From the NCBI RefSeq assembly GCF_900343025.1, contig NZ_OUND01000004.1:124001-188000 (forward strand): a stretch of DNA of 64,000 nt, written 5' to 3'. The stretch is from Arsenophonus endosymbiont of Aleurodicus floccissimus (GTDB lineage: Bacteria > Pseudomonadota > Gammaproteobacteria > Enterobacterales > Enterobacteriaceae). The translations under genes and the position numbers were made by a program. Below the pieces are notes generated by a model. The model had not been told where the DNA came from. It did not search any database and worked only from the letters and a program-made list of their open reading frames with translations. Position 1 is the first letter of the stretch. The number at the start of each line of letters is the position of its first letter. Below, piece after piece: positions 42,217 through 53,892 of the stretch.

Positions 42217-43503
42217 TTATTTTTCACCTGATGCTTGTATATCAGGCTGACTATAAATCACTAAAGGTTCTGATTGACCGGCAACCACCATTTCATCAAT
42301 CAGTACCTTCTCAACATGCTCCATTGATGGCAAATCATACATAGTTTCTAGCAAAGCGCCTTCCACAATAGAACGTAAACCACGTGCTCCGGTTTTCCTC
42401 GACATGGCTTTTTTCGCAATTGCTTTCAATGCTTCTTCACGAAACTCAAGACTAACGCCTTCAAGTTCAAAAAGTGCTTGATATTGTTTAGTCAACGCAT
42501 TTTTAGGCTCTTTCAGAATCTGAATTAATGCTTCTTCACTTAATTCACCTAAAGTAGCTACGACAGGTAAACGACCAATAAATTCAGGAATCAAACCAAA
42601 CTTAATTAAATCTTCTGGTTCCACTTGAGAAAGTAACTCACCTTCAGTCGCTCGCTCAGATTCGCTTTTGACCTCAGCTGAGAAACCAATACCTGAACGT
42701 GTATTTAACCGTTGGCCAATCACTTTATCAAGACCTGCAAATGCACCACCACAAATAAATAGAATTTTAGAAGTATCGACTTGCAAAAATTCCTGTTGTG
42801 GATGTTTACGGCCTCCTTGAGGGGGCACTGCTGCAATTGTACCTTCAATAAGTTTAAGTAAAGCTTGCTGAACGCCTTCACCTGAAACATCGCGTGTAAT
42901 TGACGGGTTGTCAGATTTACGGGATATTTTATCAATTTCGTCAATATAGACGATACCACGCTGTGCTTTTTCTACATCATAGTCGCATTCTTGTAGAAGT
43001 TTCTGAATAATATTTTCTACATCTTCGCCAACATAACCCGCTTCTGTTAATGTTGTCGCATCAGCCATGGTAAATGGTACATCCAGGTAACGAGCCAAAG
43101 TTTCAGCTAATAGTGTCTTACCACTGCCTGTCGGCCCAATAAGCAAAATATTACTTTTACCTAGTTCTACTCCTTCGCCATTCATTCCTTCGTTAGAAAT
43201 ATTACGTAGGCGTTTATAATGGTTATAAACGGCTACCGCCAATACTTTCTTGGCATTTTCCTGGCCAATAACATAATCATCAAGATGATAACGAATTTCA
43301 TGGGGTGTCGGTAATGCGCTGCGCTCACGATGTAGTGCAATCTCTTTAACTTCTTCTCGAATAATATCGTTACAGAGCTCAACACACTCATCACAGATAT
43401 AAACTGACGGACCAGCAATTAACTTACGAACTTCATGCTGGCTTTTTCCGCAGAAGGAGCAGTACAGCAACTTTCCTGAACTCTCTTTGCGTTTATCTGT
43501 CAT
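42217..43503 (-). CDS. clpX: ClpX, ATPase/unfoldase subunit of ClpXP
   Basis: Intact, 428 residues (E. coli 424). ClpX unfolds tagged proteins and feeds them to ClpP. The N-terminal C4 zinc domain shows YCSFCGKS and [10 protein letters not shown] (about residues 14-44). The AAA+ domain has the Walker [13 protein letters not shown], pore loop GYVGED, Walker [11 protein letters not shown] and the RSGIGF segment, the tripeptide IGF loop that docks on ClpP. It is 116 bp downstream of clpP in the same direction, as in E. coli, and they share a terminator. Confidence 0.97.
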   Translation of the reverse strand: MTDKRKESSGKLLYCSFCGKSQHEVRKLIAGPSVYICDECVELCNDIIREEVKEIALHRERSALPTPHEIRYHLDDYVIGQENAKKVLAVAVYNHYKRLRNISNEGMNGEGVELGKSNILLIGPTGSGKTLLAETLARYLDVPFTMADATTLTEAGYVGEDVENIIQKLLQECDYDVEKAQRGIVYIDEIDKISRKSDNPSITRDVSGEGVQQALLKLIEGTIAAVPPQGGRKHPQQEFLQVDTSKILFICGGAFAGLDKVIGQRLNTRSGIGFSAEVKSESERATEGELLSQVEPEDLIKFGLIPEFIGRLPVVATLGELSEEALIQILKEPKNALTKQYQALFELEGVSLEFREEALKAIAKKAMSRKTGARGLRSIVEGALLETMYDLPSMEHVEKVLIDEMVVAGQSEPLVIYSQPDIQASGEK

Positions 43504-43619
43504 TCAGATAACCTCACTTTTTTAACCATCACCCTAATTTTAACAAAGAGGGTAACAAAAAACTGTTACTAATTAATCATGTATATAACTATATCAGGCA
43601 TGCCATACATTTATGTAAA

Positions 43620-44243
43620 TTAATTACGATTAGTATAAATTTTATCTACCAAACCATAAATAACTGCTTCCTCTGCAGATAAAAAACGATCCCGTTCGGT
43701 ATCGTTCTCAATCTCTTTTATTTTTTTACCCGTATGCTTAGCTATTAATTCATTCATGCGCGATTTAATTTTTAAAATTTCTTTGGCGTGAATTTCGATA
43801 TCCGACGCTTGTCCTTGAAATTCGCCTAAAGGTTGGTGGATCATGACACGAGAATTGGGCAAACAGTAACGTTTTCCTTTAGTACCGGCGGTAAGCAAAA
43901 AAGCGCCCATTGAACATGCTTGCCCCATACAAATTGTACTAACGTCAGGTTTAATAAATTGCATCGTGTCATAAATTGACATACCTGCCGTAATGACGCC
44001 ACCCGGTGAATTAATATAAAGATGAATGTCTTTATCAGGGTTTTCAGCTTCTAAAAACAGCATTTGAGCAACCACTAAATTTGCCATGTGATCTTCGACC
44101 TGGCCTGTTAAAAAAACAATTCTTTCTTTAAGTAGGCGCGAATAAATATCATAAGAACGTTCACCGCGTGAAGTCTGCTCGATTACCATTGGCACCAATG
44201 CCATATGCGGCGCAAATTGATCTTGATTGTTATCATATGACAT
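43620..44243 (-). CDS. clpP: ClpP, protease subunit of ClpXP
   Basis: Intact, 207 residues from the ATG at 44243, the E. coli length; AGGAG lies 6 nt before it, while an ATG two codons upstream directly abuts the ribosome site. ClpP forms the tetradecameric proteolytic chamber. The catalytic Ser is in [11 protein letters not shown] and the His in RVMIHQPLG; the Asp is in the ERDTERDRF region. The residue before the active-site Ser is Cys, where E. coli has Ala (MGQAASMGA), a mild change. It is followed by clpX. Confidence 0.97.
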   Translation of the reverse strand: MSYDNNQDQFAPHMALVPMVIEQTSRGERSYDIYSRLLKERIVFLTGQVEDHMANLVVAQMLFLEAENPDKDIHLYINSPGGVITAGMSIYDTMQFIKPDVSTICMGQACSMGAFLLTAGTKGKRYCLPNSRVMIHQPLGEFQGQASDIEIHAKEILKIKSRMNELIAKHTGKKIKEIENDTERDRFLSAEEAVIYGLVDKIYTNRN

Positions 44244-44444
44244 TTCCATCTCCTAATTAAACGCTTTATGGTGCCCAATCTATCTAATTTCTACTCGAGA
44301 TAAATAAGAATGACTATAATTACAAACTTAACCATTATTCATAAAGGGATATTCGCCCTTATGAAGAAAGTCATACAACAATATAGAAAATTATTTGGGG
44401 TTATTCTTTTCTTTTTTCAAGAAAAAAAAGTTTTTTAACGATAA

Positions 44445-44473
44445 AAAACCCGTAGCATAAAACCACGGGTTTT
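44445..44473 (-). terminator. tig terminator
   Basis: 9-bp stem AAAACCCGT / ACGGGTTTT with an 11-nt loop and a T-rich tail on the minus strand, 37 bp after the tig stop. Confidence 0.82.
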
Positions 44474-44509
44474 CACAAAACCAGATAATAGCATTTCACT
44501 ACTCAGCAA

Positions 44510-45814
44510 TTACCTCATCTGAGCCTGATTCATTAACTCTTGGAATTGAATTTCTTTATCTGTTACTTCCGCTTTTTCTAATAATATTTCAATGGCTTGT
44601 TCTTCTAGCGCCAAATTACGAACACTATCCATTAACTCTTTATTTTTGCTATAGTATTCGATCACTTCAGAGGGATCTTCATAAGCTGAAGCCATCTCTT
44701 CAATCAGTGACTTTACACGAACATCATCTGCAGTTAGCGAGTTTTTATTGATAACTTCACCTAATAATAAACCAACAATAACGTGATGTTTAGCTTGCTC
44801 TTCAAATATTTCACGTGGTAATTCTAACGCTTGTTTTTCATTGCCACCAAAACGTTGTGCAGCTTGTCGACGTAGTACATTTATTTCACTGTCAACAATA
44901 GCAGTAGGCACCTCAATTTCGTTTTCCTTAACTAAACCATCAAGTACTTGTGTCTTAATTCGATTACGAACAGTGGTTTTTAATTCACGCTCCATATTTT
45001 TGCGTACTTCCGCACGTAAACTCTCCATCGAACCGTCAGGAACACCAAATTGCTTGATAAATTCTTCGGTCAGTTCTGGTAATACACGTTGTTCCACTTT
45101 CTTCAAAGTGATAGCAAAGTTAGCCGCTTTACCTTTTAAATTTTCTGCGTGATAATCGGCCGGAAAATTGACATCGATAGTAAATTCTTCACCCTCTTGA
45201 TGACTCATAATACCATCTTCAAAACCAGGTATCATAGGACCTTCACCCATTACCAGCACAAAATCGCTCGCGTTACCACCTTCGAACGCTTCACCATCAA
45301 TTGTGCCTTTAAAATCGATAGTCACTCGCGAATCTGCAGCAACTTTTTCTTTTATCTCTTGCCAAGTCGCTTGTTGCTTGCGTAATGTTTCCTGCATTGT
45401 GTCAACATCTTCATCTTTTACCGCAACAATAGGTTTTTCAACCTTGATATTTTCTAAACCCTTTAACTCAATTTCTGGATAGACTTCGAATTCAACGGTA
45501 TAGGTAAAATCTTCACCCGTTTTAAATTGCTCAGGTTGATATTTTGGCGCCCCAGCTGGATTAATTTTTTGTTCTATGATTGCACTGACAAAATTACGCT
45601 GCATTATATCGCCTAGCACGTCCTGTAATACAGAAGTACCATAACGTTGTTTAACGATATTCATTGGCACTTTGCCTTTACGAAAACCATCAATGCGCAC
45701 TTTTTTTGACACATTAATTAATTCACCATTCACCGCTTTTTCAATATCAGCATTAGGAACGGTAATTGTTACACGACGCCACAGGCCTTGAGTTGTTTCA
45801 ACAGAAACTTGCAT
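44510..45814 (-). CDS. tig: Tig, trigger factor (ribosome-associated chaperone)
   Basis: Intact, 434 residues (E. coli 432). Trigger factor binds the ribosome tunnel exit and shields nascent chains. The ribosome-docking signature is in [17 protein letters not shown] (about residues 43-59). The FKBP-type prolyl isomerase domain is at about 160-240 ([37 protein letters not shown]). A helical C-terminal chaperone domain follows. It is transcribed alone, with a strong -10 about 165 bp upstream and a long structured leader. Confidence 0.97.
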   Translation of the reverse strand: MQVSVETTQGLWRRVTITVPNADIEKAVNGELINVSKKVRIDGFRKGKVPMNIVKQRYGTSVLQDVLGDIMQRNFVSAIIEQKINPAGAPKYQPEQFKTGEDFTYTVEFEVYPEIELKGLENIKVEKPIVAVKDEDVDTMQETLRKQQATWQEIKEKVAADSRVTIDFKGTIDGEAFEGGNASDFVLVMGEGPMIPGFEDGIMSHQEGEEFTIDVNFPADYHAENLKGKAANFAITLKKVEQRVLPELTEEFIKQFGVPDGSMESLRAEVRKNMERELKTTVRNRIKTQVLDGLVKENEIEVPTAIVDSEINVLRRQAAQRFGGNEKQALELPREIFEEQAKHHVIVGLLLGEVINKNSLTADDVRVKSLIEEMASAYEDPSEVIEYYSKNKELMDSVRNLALEEQAIEILLEKAEVTDKEIQFQELMNQAQMR

Positions 45815-45978
45815 CTTGTTACCTCAAAAGAATCTTAGTACTCGGACAACTCCAGAGTGAATGTTATCAGACATCTCCTGATAACATACTGCCCCCAAAT
45901 CCCGGGTTTACCCTCTATTTTTGAGGCTCCCCGTTAAGTAGAAGCCGCTCCGAAACCTTATAGAAAATTAGACGCGAC
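45815..45978 (-). promoter_or_regulatory. long structured 5' leader of tig
   Basis: About 160 nt separate the promoter from the tig start and contain no gene. The segment is noticeably more GC-rich than other spacers here. It can form a 10-bp hairpin ATGTTATCAG / CTGATAACAT with a 7-nt loop (45861-45887), a CCTC/GAGG hairpin (45912-45926) and a short GGGT/ACCC one. I do not recognise a known RNA family. A regulatory role is inference. Confidence 0.5.
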
Positions 45979-46007
45979 ATTATACAGATGCATATGGGGC
46001 GAGTCGA
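45979..46007 (-). promoter_or_regulatory. tig promoter
   Basis: Perfect -10 TATAAT (45979-45984) with a weak -35 TCGACT (46002-46007) at 17 bp on the minus strand. Confidence 0.65.
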
Positions 46008-46179
46008 GCAAAGGTGAATAATAAATAGTAAACGCTCTAAATACTGGCTTTTGTAGCAAAATTGATATGACTAACACGGTGTAAGATATATAACGATAAA
46101 AATATTTTATACCAACAATTATTGCTAAATAATATTTGGTTAAGTCAGCATAATTATCTAGTTCTTAACCTCGATTGAC

Positions 46180-46506
46180 CTACTCTCCACCACGGCAAGC
46201 TGGTGAAGAAAGAGCCTTCTGTTGGCGCTGTTGCCACTCAGTTGGGGTATAAGTATGTAATGCTAATGCATGAACGCTATTAGATAATGCATCTGCTAAT
46301 AATTCATAAACAGCTTGGTGACGAGCAATCATCCTTTGTGCTGCAAATTTTTCTGTCACTAAAATAACTTTAAAGTGACTTTCCGTACCTGGCGGAACAT
46401 TATGTTTATCACTTTCATCTAATACCATAAAATATACCGGCGAAAAAGCGTATTCTAGTTTTTCTTCAATTTGCTTACACATGGTTTGCATAGGTTTGGT
46501 TACCAT
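46180..46506 (-). CDS. bolA: BolA-family protein
   Basis: Intact, 108 residues (E. coli BolA 105). BolA proteins work with monothiol glutaredoxins in iron-sulfur cluster handling and can bind DNA. Family marks are IEEKLEYAFSPVYFMVLDES, the HNVPPGTESHFKVILVTEKF core with the His and conserved FKV, and VHALALHTYTPTEW with the invariant second His. The end SSPACRGG corresponds to the Cys-containing tail of E. coli BolA. The start is not sharply defined; an ATG eight codons in would match the E. coli start better. It is separated from tig by about 365 bp. Confidence 0.93.
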   Translation of the reverse strand: MVTKPMQTMCKQIEEKLEYAFSPVYFMVLDESDKHNVPPGTESHFKVILVTEKFAAQRMIARHQAVYELLADALSNSVHALALHTYTPTEWQQRQQKALSSPACRGGE

Positions 46507-46775
46507 ATTAATAGACTCTTTCGACTTAATTTACCAAGTAAACATTTATGCCAGTAAAAATGATTAATCTGTTTTTTATTATAACTCACTACGATTTATC
46601 CAATATCGGTTAGAAATAGGATTAGATATTACTAAATTACGATTAAAGCATAATCCAGACCAATTTTTTAGTCGGTTTCTTCACCAAATGCCGATAACTT
46701 TCTGGCATACTAACAGTAAAATACAAAAGTATGGTAACGATTAAATCAAGTCATACCAAAATAGGTTGAGAAAAC

Positions 46776-47351
46776 ATGTTAAAAAATACCTTTCATCTGA
46801 TCACTGCTCTGTTAATCTCATTGAGTTTAATAGGATGTGTCGCATCAAGTAACACCCTGTCTATCGAGCCAAATATTACCCTGCCAACTCAAGATCCAAC
46901 CATAAGAGCAGTTTCAATAAATATTACTAGATTGATAAAAGAAGCTCAACGGCACTTGCCGAAGTTAATCGTAATGCAGCACTAGCGGTATTAAAACCCT
47001 CTCGCGATTTACGCTATCTTTTACAAGAAACATTATAAAAACAGATGAGCGCTAGAAGTTATACGGTTAGTGCACCGACTAATATTAATTTACAAATTGC
47101 GCTAAATAAGCTGTATGCCGATGTATAAAAAGGCAGTTTACGTCATAATATTATTTGTCGATGTTGCGATTAGTGTCGTAGCTATGGCATCTAGTGGGTC
47201 AACCAGTACACGTATCTATAATGAACAAGGGCCTCTTGATGCTAGTAACAAAAAAATTGCTTCTGCTATCAATAAAGCGTTAACCAACATTATAGCTGAT
47301 ATGGCTAATGATCCTGAAACAAACCAGTTTATAAAACAAAACGCACAATGA
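46776..47351 (+). pseudogene. yajG: yajG, lipoprotein, several lesions
   Basis: The start MLKNTFHLITALLISLSLIG followed by CVASS is a lipoprotein signal peptide with lipobox. SIEPNITLPTQDP matches YajG (192 aa in E. coli). Then the frame breaks near 46920. ALAEVNRNAAL and SRDLRYLLQET lie in another frame, with a stop TAA near 47035 and a further one near 47126. The last part (ASNKKIASAINKALTNIIAD, ending FIKQNAQ) runs to 47351. YajG is an outer-membrane lipoprotein of unknown role that precedes ampG, as here. Confidence 0.87.
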
Positions 47352-47425
47352 ATTTTTCAGCGTGTTAAGTCGAGTGTGCTGCCAGTAATGGCTTTGTCTG
47401 ACAATAACCGCGTAACAAGACGACT

Positions 47426-48954
47426 ATGAAAAAAACTACCTGGCTGTTTTTAGCCAACATCGTTCCCGAGCACTGCTTTTGCTAGGTTTTTGTGTCAGGG
47501 TTACCGCTGGCACTTACCGCAAGTACTTTGCAAGCCTGGTTAACCGTTGAAAATATTGATATTAAAACGATCGGTTTTTTTTCATTAGTCGGCCAAGCTT
47601 ATGTATTAAAGTTTCTTTGGTCACCATTAATGGATCACTACACCCTGCCTTGGCTAGGCCGCCGGCGTGGTTGGTTATTAACCACTCAGATTTTACTGAT
47701 TATCAGCATTGCGACGATGGGATTTATCGATCCCAAAGAGCATCTTTGGTGGCTGGCAGCTGTTGCGGTGCTGGTCGCTTTCTGCTCCCCCTCACAAGAT
47801 ATTGTTTTTGATGCTTATAAAACCGATTTATTGTTAACAGAAGAGCGCGGGCGCTAGCGCGGCAATATACGTTATGGGTTATCGTATTAGTGTGTTGGTT
47901 TCAGGTGGATTAGCTTTACGGTTGGTCGACCATTTTGTTACTTGGCAGCAACTTTATCTACTGATGGCCAGCCTAATGCTAATTAATGTCTATGCAACAC
48001 TATCCGCTAAAGAACCACTAATAAAATCGCCACCATCCAAAACATTGTATGAAGCTACCTATGAACCCTTTGTCGAATTTTTTAGTCGTAATAATGCCCT
48101 GGATCACCTTGTTATTGATCATTTTTTATAAAATAGGTGATGCATTTGTTATGGCACTGAGTACCAATTTCCTATTAAATAAACTTGGCTTTTCCCTGGC
48201 TGAAGTTGGCACCATTAATAAAACTTTTGGACTATTTGCAACTATTATTGGCGATTTACATGGCGGCTATATCATGCAAAAAATGTCGTTATTTAAAGCC
48301 TTACTTATTTTTCGGTATTTTACAGACTATTTCTAATTTTGGTTATTGGTTTCTGGCAGTAACTCCCGCCAATATTTATACCACCAGCAGCGTTATCTTT
48401 ATTAAAAATATCTTTTCTGGCATGGGCACTGGGCACTTCCGCTTTTGTTGTACTACTGATGACGCTTTGCAATCATTCGCTTTCTGTAACTTAATTTGCT
48501 TTACTTCTGCTATTGGGCGGGTCTATGTTGGGCCCATGGCAAGCGCGCTAATGAGCAAATATGATTGGTCCGCTTTTTATCTTATTTCTATCGTTATTTC
48601 ATTACCAAGTATTTTTTTAATATTGATACGAAAACAATCTTTATCTTATATCCAACAAACCGGCCAATTTATGCGTCGAACTTATTTTAAGCAATCCTAT
48701 AAATTATCTTGCCATCTCAGCAAGCATATTTATATTATTGGTTAATAATAACAATTTTAAGTTATTTTTCGGCAGGCAAGATAAATTTATTTACGCAACC
48801 GATTGAACTATGGTTTAAAATGTTAATTTATAAAGATCAACTGATTAATTTAAGTATCATAATTGGGACTATTGGTTTTATTTTAGGCGGAACCCTGGAT
48901 TATCTGGCGATACGTAAAACCAGCATACCAAAAAAATGCCACGATAGCCATTAG
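47426..48954 (+). pseudogene. ampG: ampG, anhydromuropeptide permease, multiply broken
   Basis: AmpG (491 aa in E. coli) imports GlcNAc-anhydroMurNAc peptides for cell-wall recycling and indirectly AmpC control. Pieces read GLPLALTASTLQAWLTVENI, FSLVGQAYVLKFLWSPLMD, GRRRGWLL, FCSPSQDIVFDAYKTDLL, then after a stop at 47855 GYRISVLVSGGLALRLVDH. A shift lies near 48100, with later pieces IGDAFVMALSTNFLLNKLGF, AIGRVYVGPMASALMSKYDW and DYLAIRKTS. The start is also broken, in the first 20 codons. At least five lesions are needed to explain the frames. Confidence 0.9.
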
Positions 48955-49179
48955 AATATATAAAAAATACAAATAGTTATATTGCAAAATATTTATATTA
49001 ATGATTTATTATTGACTGCTATAAAATAATCATTGATACAGATTGTATCTTTATCACTGTATGCAAAAGATCAAATTTCTATTTACAAAAACAAACTCTA
49101 TCATCTCGGAGCTTTCACTTTCGCATTTTATTATATTAAAATGCGTTTAAATTTATTTAAAATTAAGTTAACAAATTTT

Positions 49180-49959
49180 ATGAGTAAAAAGTTTTTACCT
49201 ATTGCGATATTAACGTCGCTAACTCCGTTTATCATGGCCAGTACTACAACAGAAAATTCCGTTGGTTATCAAAATGGTTTCGCTAATATCAGTCTAAATT
49301 ATTTTAACTGGTCACAACGCGCAGAAAATAAATAGGCTCACACTACCGGTAAAAAAGATTTTGCCTATCTTGAACTGGAAGGAGGCGTTAACTTTAATTG
49401 GGGTGAACTCTATGGTTTCTTTGATGTTGAAAATCCATTTCATCAACGTAAAACAGAGCCCAGCAAAAACCAACGGTACGCCGTTAAAACAACTGGTCGT
49501 TTCTACTTAGGTGACAGCGGCTTTAATCTCTATGGGCATCTTTATGGTATTTGGTCTTTACTTGGCTATAAATACGGTGTTAATTTCCATGAAATTAACA
49601 CGCTTTATGGTTTTGGCTACAATTTCTCACTAAGAGATTTTTGGCTAAAACCCTTCTTAGCCTTACATTATGTTGATCAAACTTTCTATTCTGGCAACAA
49701 TAGCTATGTCATTGGTTGGGTTGCCGGCTATAGTTTTCAATTATGGTCACAAAACTTTTCTATCACTAATTGGCATGAGATAGAATTTAATCGCGCAAAA
49801 GGCTATGGTAATGGCGGCAAAGAAGGTATTAACGGTGCTATAGCCTTATGGTGGACGCCTTTTGAAACTTTATCTACAAGTATTCAATATCGCTATGCTG
49901 ATAACAAGCTTGGTGATGATTTTTATCACGATGGGAATCATTTATACCATCAAATATAA
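49180..49959 (+). pseudogene. Tsx/OmpK-like outer-membrane channel protein, single nonsense codon
   Basis: The frame from the ATG at 49180 has 259 sense-or-stop codons with one in-frame TAG at 49333-49335 (codon 52). It starts with a signal peptide (MSKKFLPIAILTSLTPFIMA). After the stop the frame is uninterrupted and shows a beta-barrel pattern typical of the Tsx/OmpK channel family: LELEGGVNFNWGELYGFFDV, GRFYLGDSGFNLYG, GYNFSLRDFWLKPFLALHY, ending NKLGDDFYHDGNHLYHQI. Tsx imports nucleosides and OmpK is its Vibrio relative. I am sure of the outer-membrane family, less of the substrate. An upstream ATG at 49141 in the same frame cannot be excluded as start. Confidence 0.75.
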
Positions 49960-50259
49960 TTTTTAATCACCTAAGCTAACGTAAAGCCAGCTTATTTGAA
50001 AATGAACGCCATTTTTTAACTAATGCTAAATAATAAATATTTAAAACTAACTATTTAGCATAATAATTAATTTTCAATCTATAAAATCACATTTTGATTT
50101 CCTTTTATCTGCTTCCTTTTTATTAATAAAAAAATTATTTAATGTAAATAATTGTGAACCAAAAAATAATCATTTAAACAATTCTATAATGAATTCAATT
50201 TTACTTGTGATCACTTTAACAGAAAGTAATAACAGTTATATTTGTGCGCCTTACAATTG
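49960..50259. other. spacer upstream of the cyo operon
   Basis: About 300 bp of AT-rich sequence between the porin remnant and the cyo promoter. No gene is readable. I could not place a convincing ArcA, Fnr or Crp site. Confidence 0.5.
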
Positions 50260-50288
50260 TTTACACTAATACAACCTTACCGTAAAAT
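50260..50288 (+). promoter_or_regulatory. probable sigma-70 promoter of cyoABCDE
   Basis: TTTACA (50260-50265) and TAAAAT (50283-50288) are 17 bp apart, each one mismatch from consensus, 53 bp before cyoA. Confidence 0.68.
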
Positions 50289-50340
50289 ACCCACACTGAA
50301 CAAAACGACAATAACCATCTTTGTCATTTGGGGTCGCTAA

Positions 50341-51288
50341 ATGAGACTTATAAAATATAAAGGAAGTATTGGAGTCATCTCACTGTTTACTACTGTTTTC
50401 CTGCTAACTGGTTGCAATATGGTATTAATGGATCCCAAGGGCGCCATTGGTGTTGAACAAAAAAGACTGATACTGACTGCGCTTGGTTTAATGTTAATTG
50501 TTGTCATTACTGTCATTTTTATGGCGCTTATCTTCGCCATAAAATATCGAGCAAGCAATAAACAAGCAACCTACCGGCCAGATTGGGCACATTCAAATAA
50601 AATTGAGTTAGTTTGCTGGACAGTTCCTATCATCATCATCATCATTCTTGCCGTGATCACCTGGAAAACCACGCATCAATTGGATCCTTATAAACCATTA
50701 GAAAGCGATAAAAAACCGATTACCATTCAGGTCATTTCTACCGATTGGAAATGGGTGTTTGTCTATCCAGAAGAAAATATCGCTACCGTTAATGAAATCG
50801 CCATTCCTGTCGGTGTGCCAATTAACTTTAAAGTGACAGCCGAGTCAGTGATGAATTCTTTCTTTATCCCCGCACTTGGTGGTCAAATTTATGCGATGGC
50901 TGGTATGCAAACGAAGCTTCACTTAATTGCTAATGAACCTGCGACCTATAAAGGCTTTTCATCAAGTTATAGCGGTCACGGCTTTTCAGACATGAAATTT
51001 AATGTAATTGCAACACCTGATACGGCAAGCTTTGATCAATGGGTACAAAAAGTAAAAGCATCCACTAAAACGCTAGATAGTATGACTACATTTAATCAAT
51101 TGGCTAAACTTAGCCACAATGTCCCTGTTACCTATTTTTCAAGTGTAAAACCAAATCTCTATGAAGAACTGATATTAAAATTCGGCCATGAACATCATAT
51201 CAATCATGCTAACAAAACTGAACATGAAATGTCTGGCAATCAAATAATCCATATGAACCACTCTGCTCATGTCGATGCTAAGGAATAA
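50341..51288 (+). CDS. cyoA: CyoA, cytochrome bo3 ubiquinol oxidase subunit II
   Basis: Intact, 315 residues, the E. coli length. A lipoprotein signal ends in LLTGC (Cys25). Two membrane helices follow ([20 protein letters not shown] and [12 protein letters not shown]), then a periplasmic cupredoxin-like domain ([53 protein letters not shown]) that lacks the CuA ligands, as expected for a quinol oxidase. The C-terminal end is His-rich ([26 protein letters not shown]). First gene of the operon, 5 bp before cyoB. Confidence 0.97.
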   Translation: MRLIKYKGSIGVISLFTTVFLLTGCNMVLMDPKGAIGVEQKRLILTALGLMLIVVITVIFMALIFAIKYRASNKQATYRPDWAHSNKIELVCWTVPIIIIIILAVITWKTTHQLDPYKPLESDKKPITIQVISTDWKWVFVYPEENIATVNEIAIPVGVPINFKVTAESVMNSFFIPALGGQIYAMAGMQTKLHLIANEPATYKGFSSSYSGHGFSDMKFNVIATPDTASFDQWVQKVKASTKTLDSMTTFNQLAKLSHNVPVTYFSSVKPNLYEELILKFGHEHHINHANKTEHEMSGNQIIHMNHSAHVDAKE

Positions 51289-51293
51289 ATAGT

Positions 51294-53285
51294 ATGTTGG
51301 GTAAATTAACGCTCGATGCAATCCCTATTCACGAGCCAATTATTGTCATCACTGTGATCTGTATTTTATTAGCTGGCATAGCTATTTTAAGCGTTATTAC
51401 CTATTTTGGTAAATGGAAGTGGCTGTGGAGTGAATGGCTAACTAGTGTAGATCATAAAAAAATTGGAGTTATGTATATTATCGTTGCCATGATAATGCTA
51501 CTGCGCGGTTTTGCTGATGCCATAATGATGCGAGGTCAACAAGCATTAGCGTCAGCCGGTGAGGCCGGTTTCTTACCTCCTCATCATTATGATCAAATCT
51601 TTACCGCTCACGGTGTGATCATGATTTTTTTCATGGCAACACCTTTTGTGGTTGGCTTAATGAATTTAATTGTACCATTGCAAATTGGTGTTCGCGATGT
51701 TGCCTTTCCATTTTTAAATTCTCTCAGTCTTTGGTTATTTGTCGTTGGCGTTATCTTGATTAACCTGTCATTAGGTATCGGTGAATTTGCGCAGACCGGT
51801 TGGCTAGCTTACCCGCCATTATCAGGTAAGGAATACAATCCTGGTGTCGGGGTAGACTATTGGATATGGAGTTTACAAATATCAGGCATTAGCACCACCC
51901 TAACTGGAATAAACTTTTTTGCCACCATTCTTCGAATACGGGCGCCTGGTATATCAATGATGAAAATGCCTGTTTTTACTTGGACAGCGCTTTGTACTAA
52001 TGTACTGATTATTGCAGCATTTCCTATCCTGAGCGTTACTATCGCACTACTCACACTTGACCGATATTTGGGCACCCATTTCTTCACTAATGATATGGGC
52101 GGCAATATGATGATGTATATCAATTTGGTCTGGGCTTGGGGACATCCTGAAGTTTATATATTAGTTTTACCTGTTTTTGGCGTATTTTCGGAAGTCACAG
52201 CAACTTTCTGTAAAAAACGTTTATTTGGTTATATGTCTCTAGTCTGGGCAACCATTGTTATTACCGTAATGTCGTTTGTCGTCTGGTTACATCACTTCTT
52301 TACCATGGGAAATGGGGCAAATGTCAATGCCTTCTTCGGTATAGCCACTATGATTATTGCTATTCCAACTGGAGTAAAAATATTCAATTGGTTATTTACC
52401 ATGTACCATGGGCGTATCGAATTTAAAACACCAATGCTCTGGACGATTGGTTTTATTGTTACCTTTTCGATTGGTGGAATGACTGGCGTACTACTAGCCG
52501 TTCCAGGGGCAAATTTTGTGCTGCACAATAGTTTATTTCTGATTGCCCATTTCCATAATGTCATTATCGGTGGAGTGGTCTTTGGTTGCTTTGCTGGTAT
52601 GACCTACTGGTTCCCGAAAGCATTTGGCTTTACATTAAATGAAAAATGGGGCGTTCGTGCTTTTTGGTTTTGGATCAGCGGGTTTTTTATTGCCTTTATG
52701 CCACTTTATATACTTGGCTTCATGGGAATGACTCGTCGTTTAAGTCAAAACATTGATCCACAATATCATCCAATGCTGATGGTTGCTTCACTCGGTGCTG
52801 CACTGATCGCTATTGGAATTCTCTGCCAAGTCATTCAAATAATTGTTAGTATTCGCGATCGCCACAAAAATCGCGATTTCAGTGGCGATCCATGGGATGG
52901 TCGTACATTAGAATGGTCAGCATCGTCCCCTGCACCTTTTTATAATTTCGCGAAAGAACTACAAATTGATACACGTGATGCTTGGTGGGATATGAAAGAA
53001 AAAGGGATTGCATATCAACAACCAACCAAATATGAACCCATTCATATGCCACAAAATACTGCTGCCGGAATAATTATTTCAGCGTTTTGTTTAATCTTCG
53101 GTTTTGCTATGGTCTGGCATATTTGGTGGCTGGTGATTGTTGGTTTTGCTGGTATTATCGCCACCTGGATTGGTAAAAGTTTTGATGACAATGTTGATTA
53201 TTATGTCCCTGTAGAAGAAATTAAACGTATTGAAAAACAGCATTACGATGAACTGAAAAAAGCAGGTATCCATCATGTCGACTAA
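51294..53285 (+). CDS. cyoB: CyoB, cytochrome bo3 ubiquinol oxidase subunit I
   Basis: Intact, 663 residues, the E. coli length. This is the catalytic heme-copper subunit that reduces oxygen to water and pumps protons. The low-spin heme ligand region [13 protein letters not shown], the CuB histidine and cross-linked Tyr in [12 protein letters not shown], the HH pair in [10 protein letters not shown], and the heme o3/b histidines in [12 protein letters not shown] are all present. The Q-binding residues near the N-terminus ([10 protein letters not shown]) are kept. The stop overlaps cyoC by 11 bp. Confidence 0.98.
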   Translation: MLGKLTLDAIPIHEPIIVITVICILLAGIAILSVITYFGKWKWLWSEWLTSVDHKKIGVMYIIVAMIMLLRGFADAIMMRGQQALASAGEAGFLPPHHYDQIFTAHGVIMIFFMATPFVVGLMNLIVPLQIGVRDVAFPFLNSLSLWLFVVGVILINLSLGIGEFAQTGWLAYPPLSGKEYNPGVGVDYWIWSLQISGISTTLTGINFFATILRIRAPGISMMKMPVFTWTALCTNVLIIAAFPILSVTIALLTLDRYLGTHFFTNDMGGNMMMYINLVWAWGHPEVYILVLPVFGVFSEVTATFCKKRLFGYMSLVWATIVITVMSFVVWLHHFFTMGNGANVNAFFGIATMIIAIPTGVKIFNWLFTMYHGRIEFKTPMLWTIGFIVTFSIGGMTGVLLAVPGANFVLHNSLFLIAHFHNVIIGGVVFGCFAGMTYWFPKAFGFTLNEKWGVRAFWFWISGFFIAFMPLYILGFMGMTRRLSQNIDPQYHPMLMVASLGAALIAIGILCQVIQIIVSIRDRHKNRDFSGDPWDGRTLEWSASSPAPFYNFAKELQIDTRDAWWDMKEKGIAYQQPTKYEPIHMPQNTAAGIIISAFCLIFGFAMVWHIWWLVIVGFAGIIATWIGKSFDDNVDYYVPVEEIKRIEKQHYDELKKAGIHHVD

Positions 53286-53892
53286 TTCAATAGCTAATCA
53301 ACATATTGCCCATGAGAATCATGGGCATCATGACATAGGCGCAATAAAAATATTTGGTTTTTGGATCTATTTAATGAGCGATCTGATCCTGTTTGCTTGC
53401 CTTTTTTCTACCTACGTTGTTCTAGTTCATGGTACTGCCGGAGGCCCAACAGAAAAGGAGATTTTTAACCTCAATTTTGTCTTGGTCGAAACCTTCCTAT
53501 TATTGTTTAGTAGCATCACTTATGGATTTGCCATGCTTGCGATGCATAAGCAGAAAATAAATCTGGTGAAATTATGGCTACTGATTACTTTTTTATTCGG
53601 ATTCGGCTTTGTTATCATGGAAATTTACGAATTTCATGAGCTCATTTCTGAAGGTTACGGGCCTGATCGCAGCGCTTTCCTTTCCGCTTTCTTTACGCTA
53701 GTTAGTACTCACGGTATTCATGTAAGCTTTGGTTTAGCCTGGATCATCATTATGATAATCCATATCTCACGTCATGGCCTCACTGCCCTCAATCAAACCC
53801 GTTTAAGTTGTTTAAGTCTTTTTTGGCATTTCCTAGATGTTGTTTGGATCTGTGTATTCACCGTTGTTTATCTGCTGGGGGAACTTGCATGA
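53275..53892 (+). CDS. cyoC: CyoC, cytochrome bo3 ubiquinol oxidase subunit III
   Basis: Intact, 205 residues (E. coli 204). Five membrane helices can be seen, starting with [20 protein letters not shown], then [32 protein letters not shown], and [16 protein letters not shown], ending [17 protein letters not shown]. This is the usual subunit III core without the first two helices of mitochondrial COX3. It overlaps cyoB by 11 bp and cyoD by 4 bp (ATGA), showing translational coupling. Confidence 0.97.
   Translation: MSTNSIANQHIAHENHGHHDIGAIKIFGFWIYLMSDLILFACLFSTYVVLVHGTAGGPTEKEIFNLNFVLVETFLLLFSSITYGFAMLAMHKQKINLVKLWLLITFLFGFGFVIMEIYEFHELISEGYGPDRSAFLSAFFTLVSTHGIHVSFGLAWIIIMIIHISRHGLTALNQTRLSCLSLFWHFLDVVWICVFTVVYLLGELA

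Noticed and set aside
44841..45385. Two open frames on the plus strand within tig
   Set aside because: Both are antisense to intact tig and composed of residues expected from the complement of its codons.
53808..53888. An upstream extension of cyoD by 27 codons
   Set aside because: The extension lies inside cyoC, does not resemble CyoD, and the ATGA overlap gives a normal coupled start.
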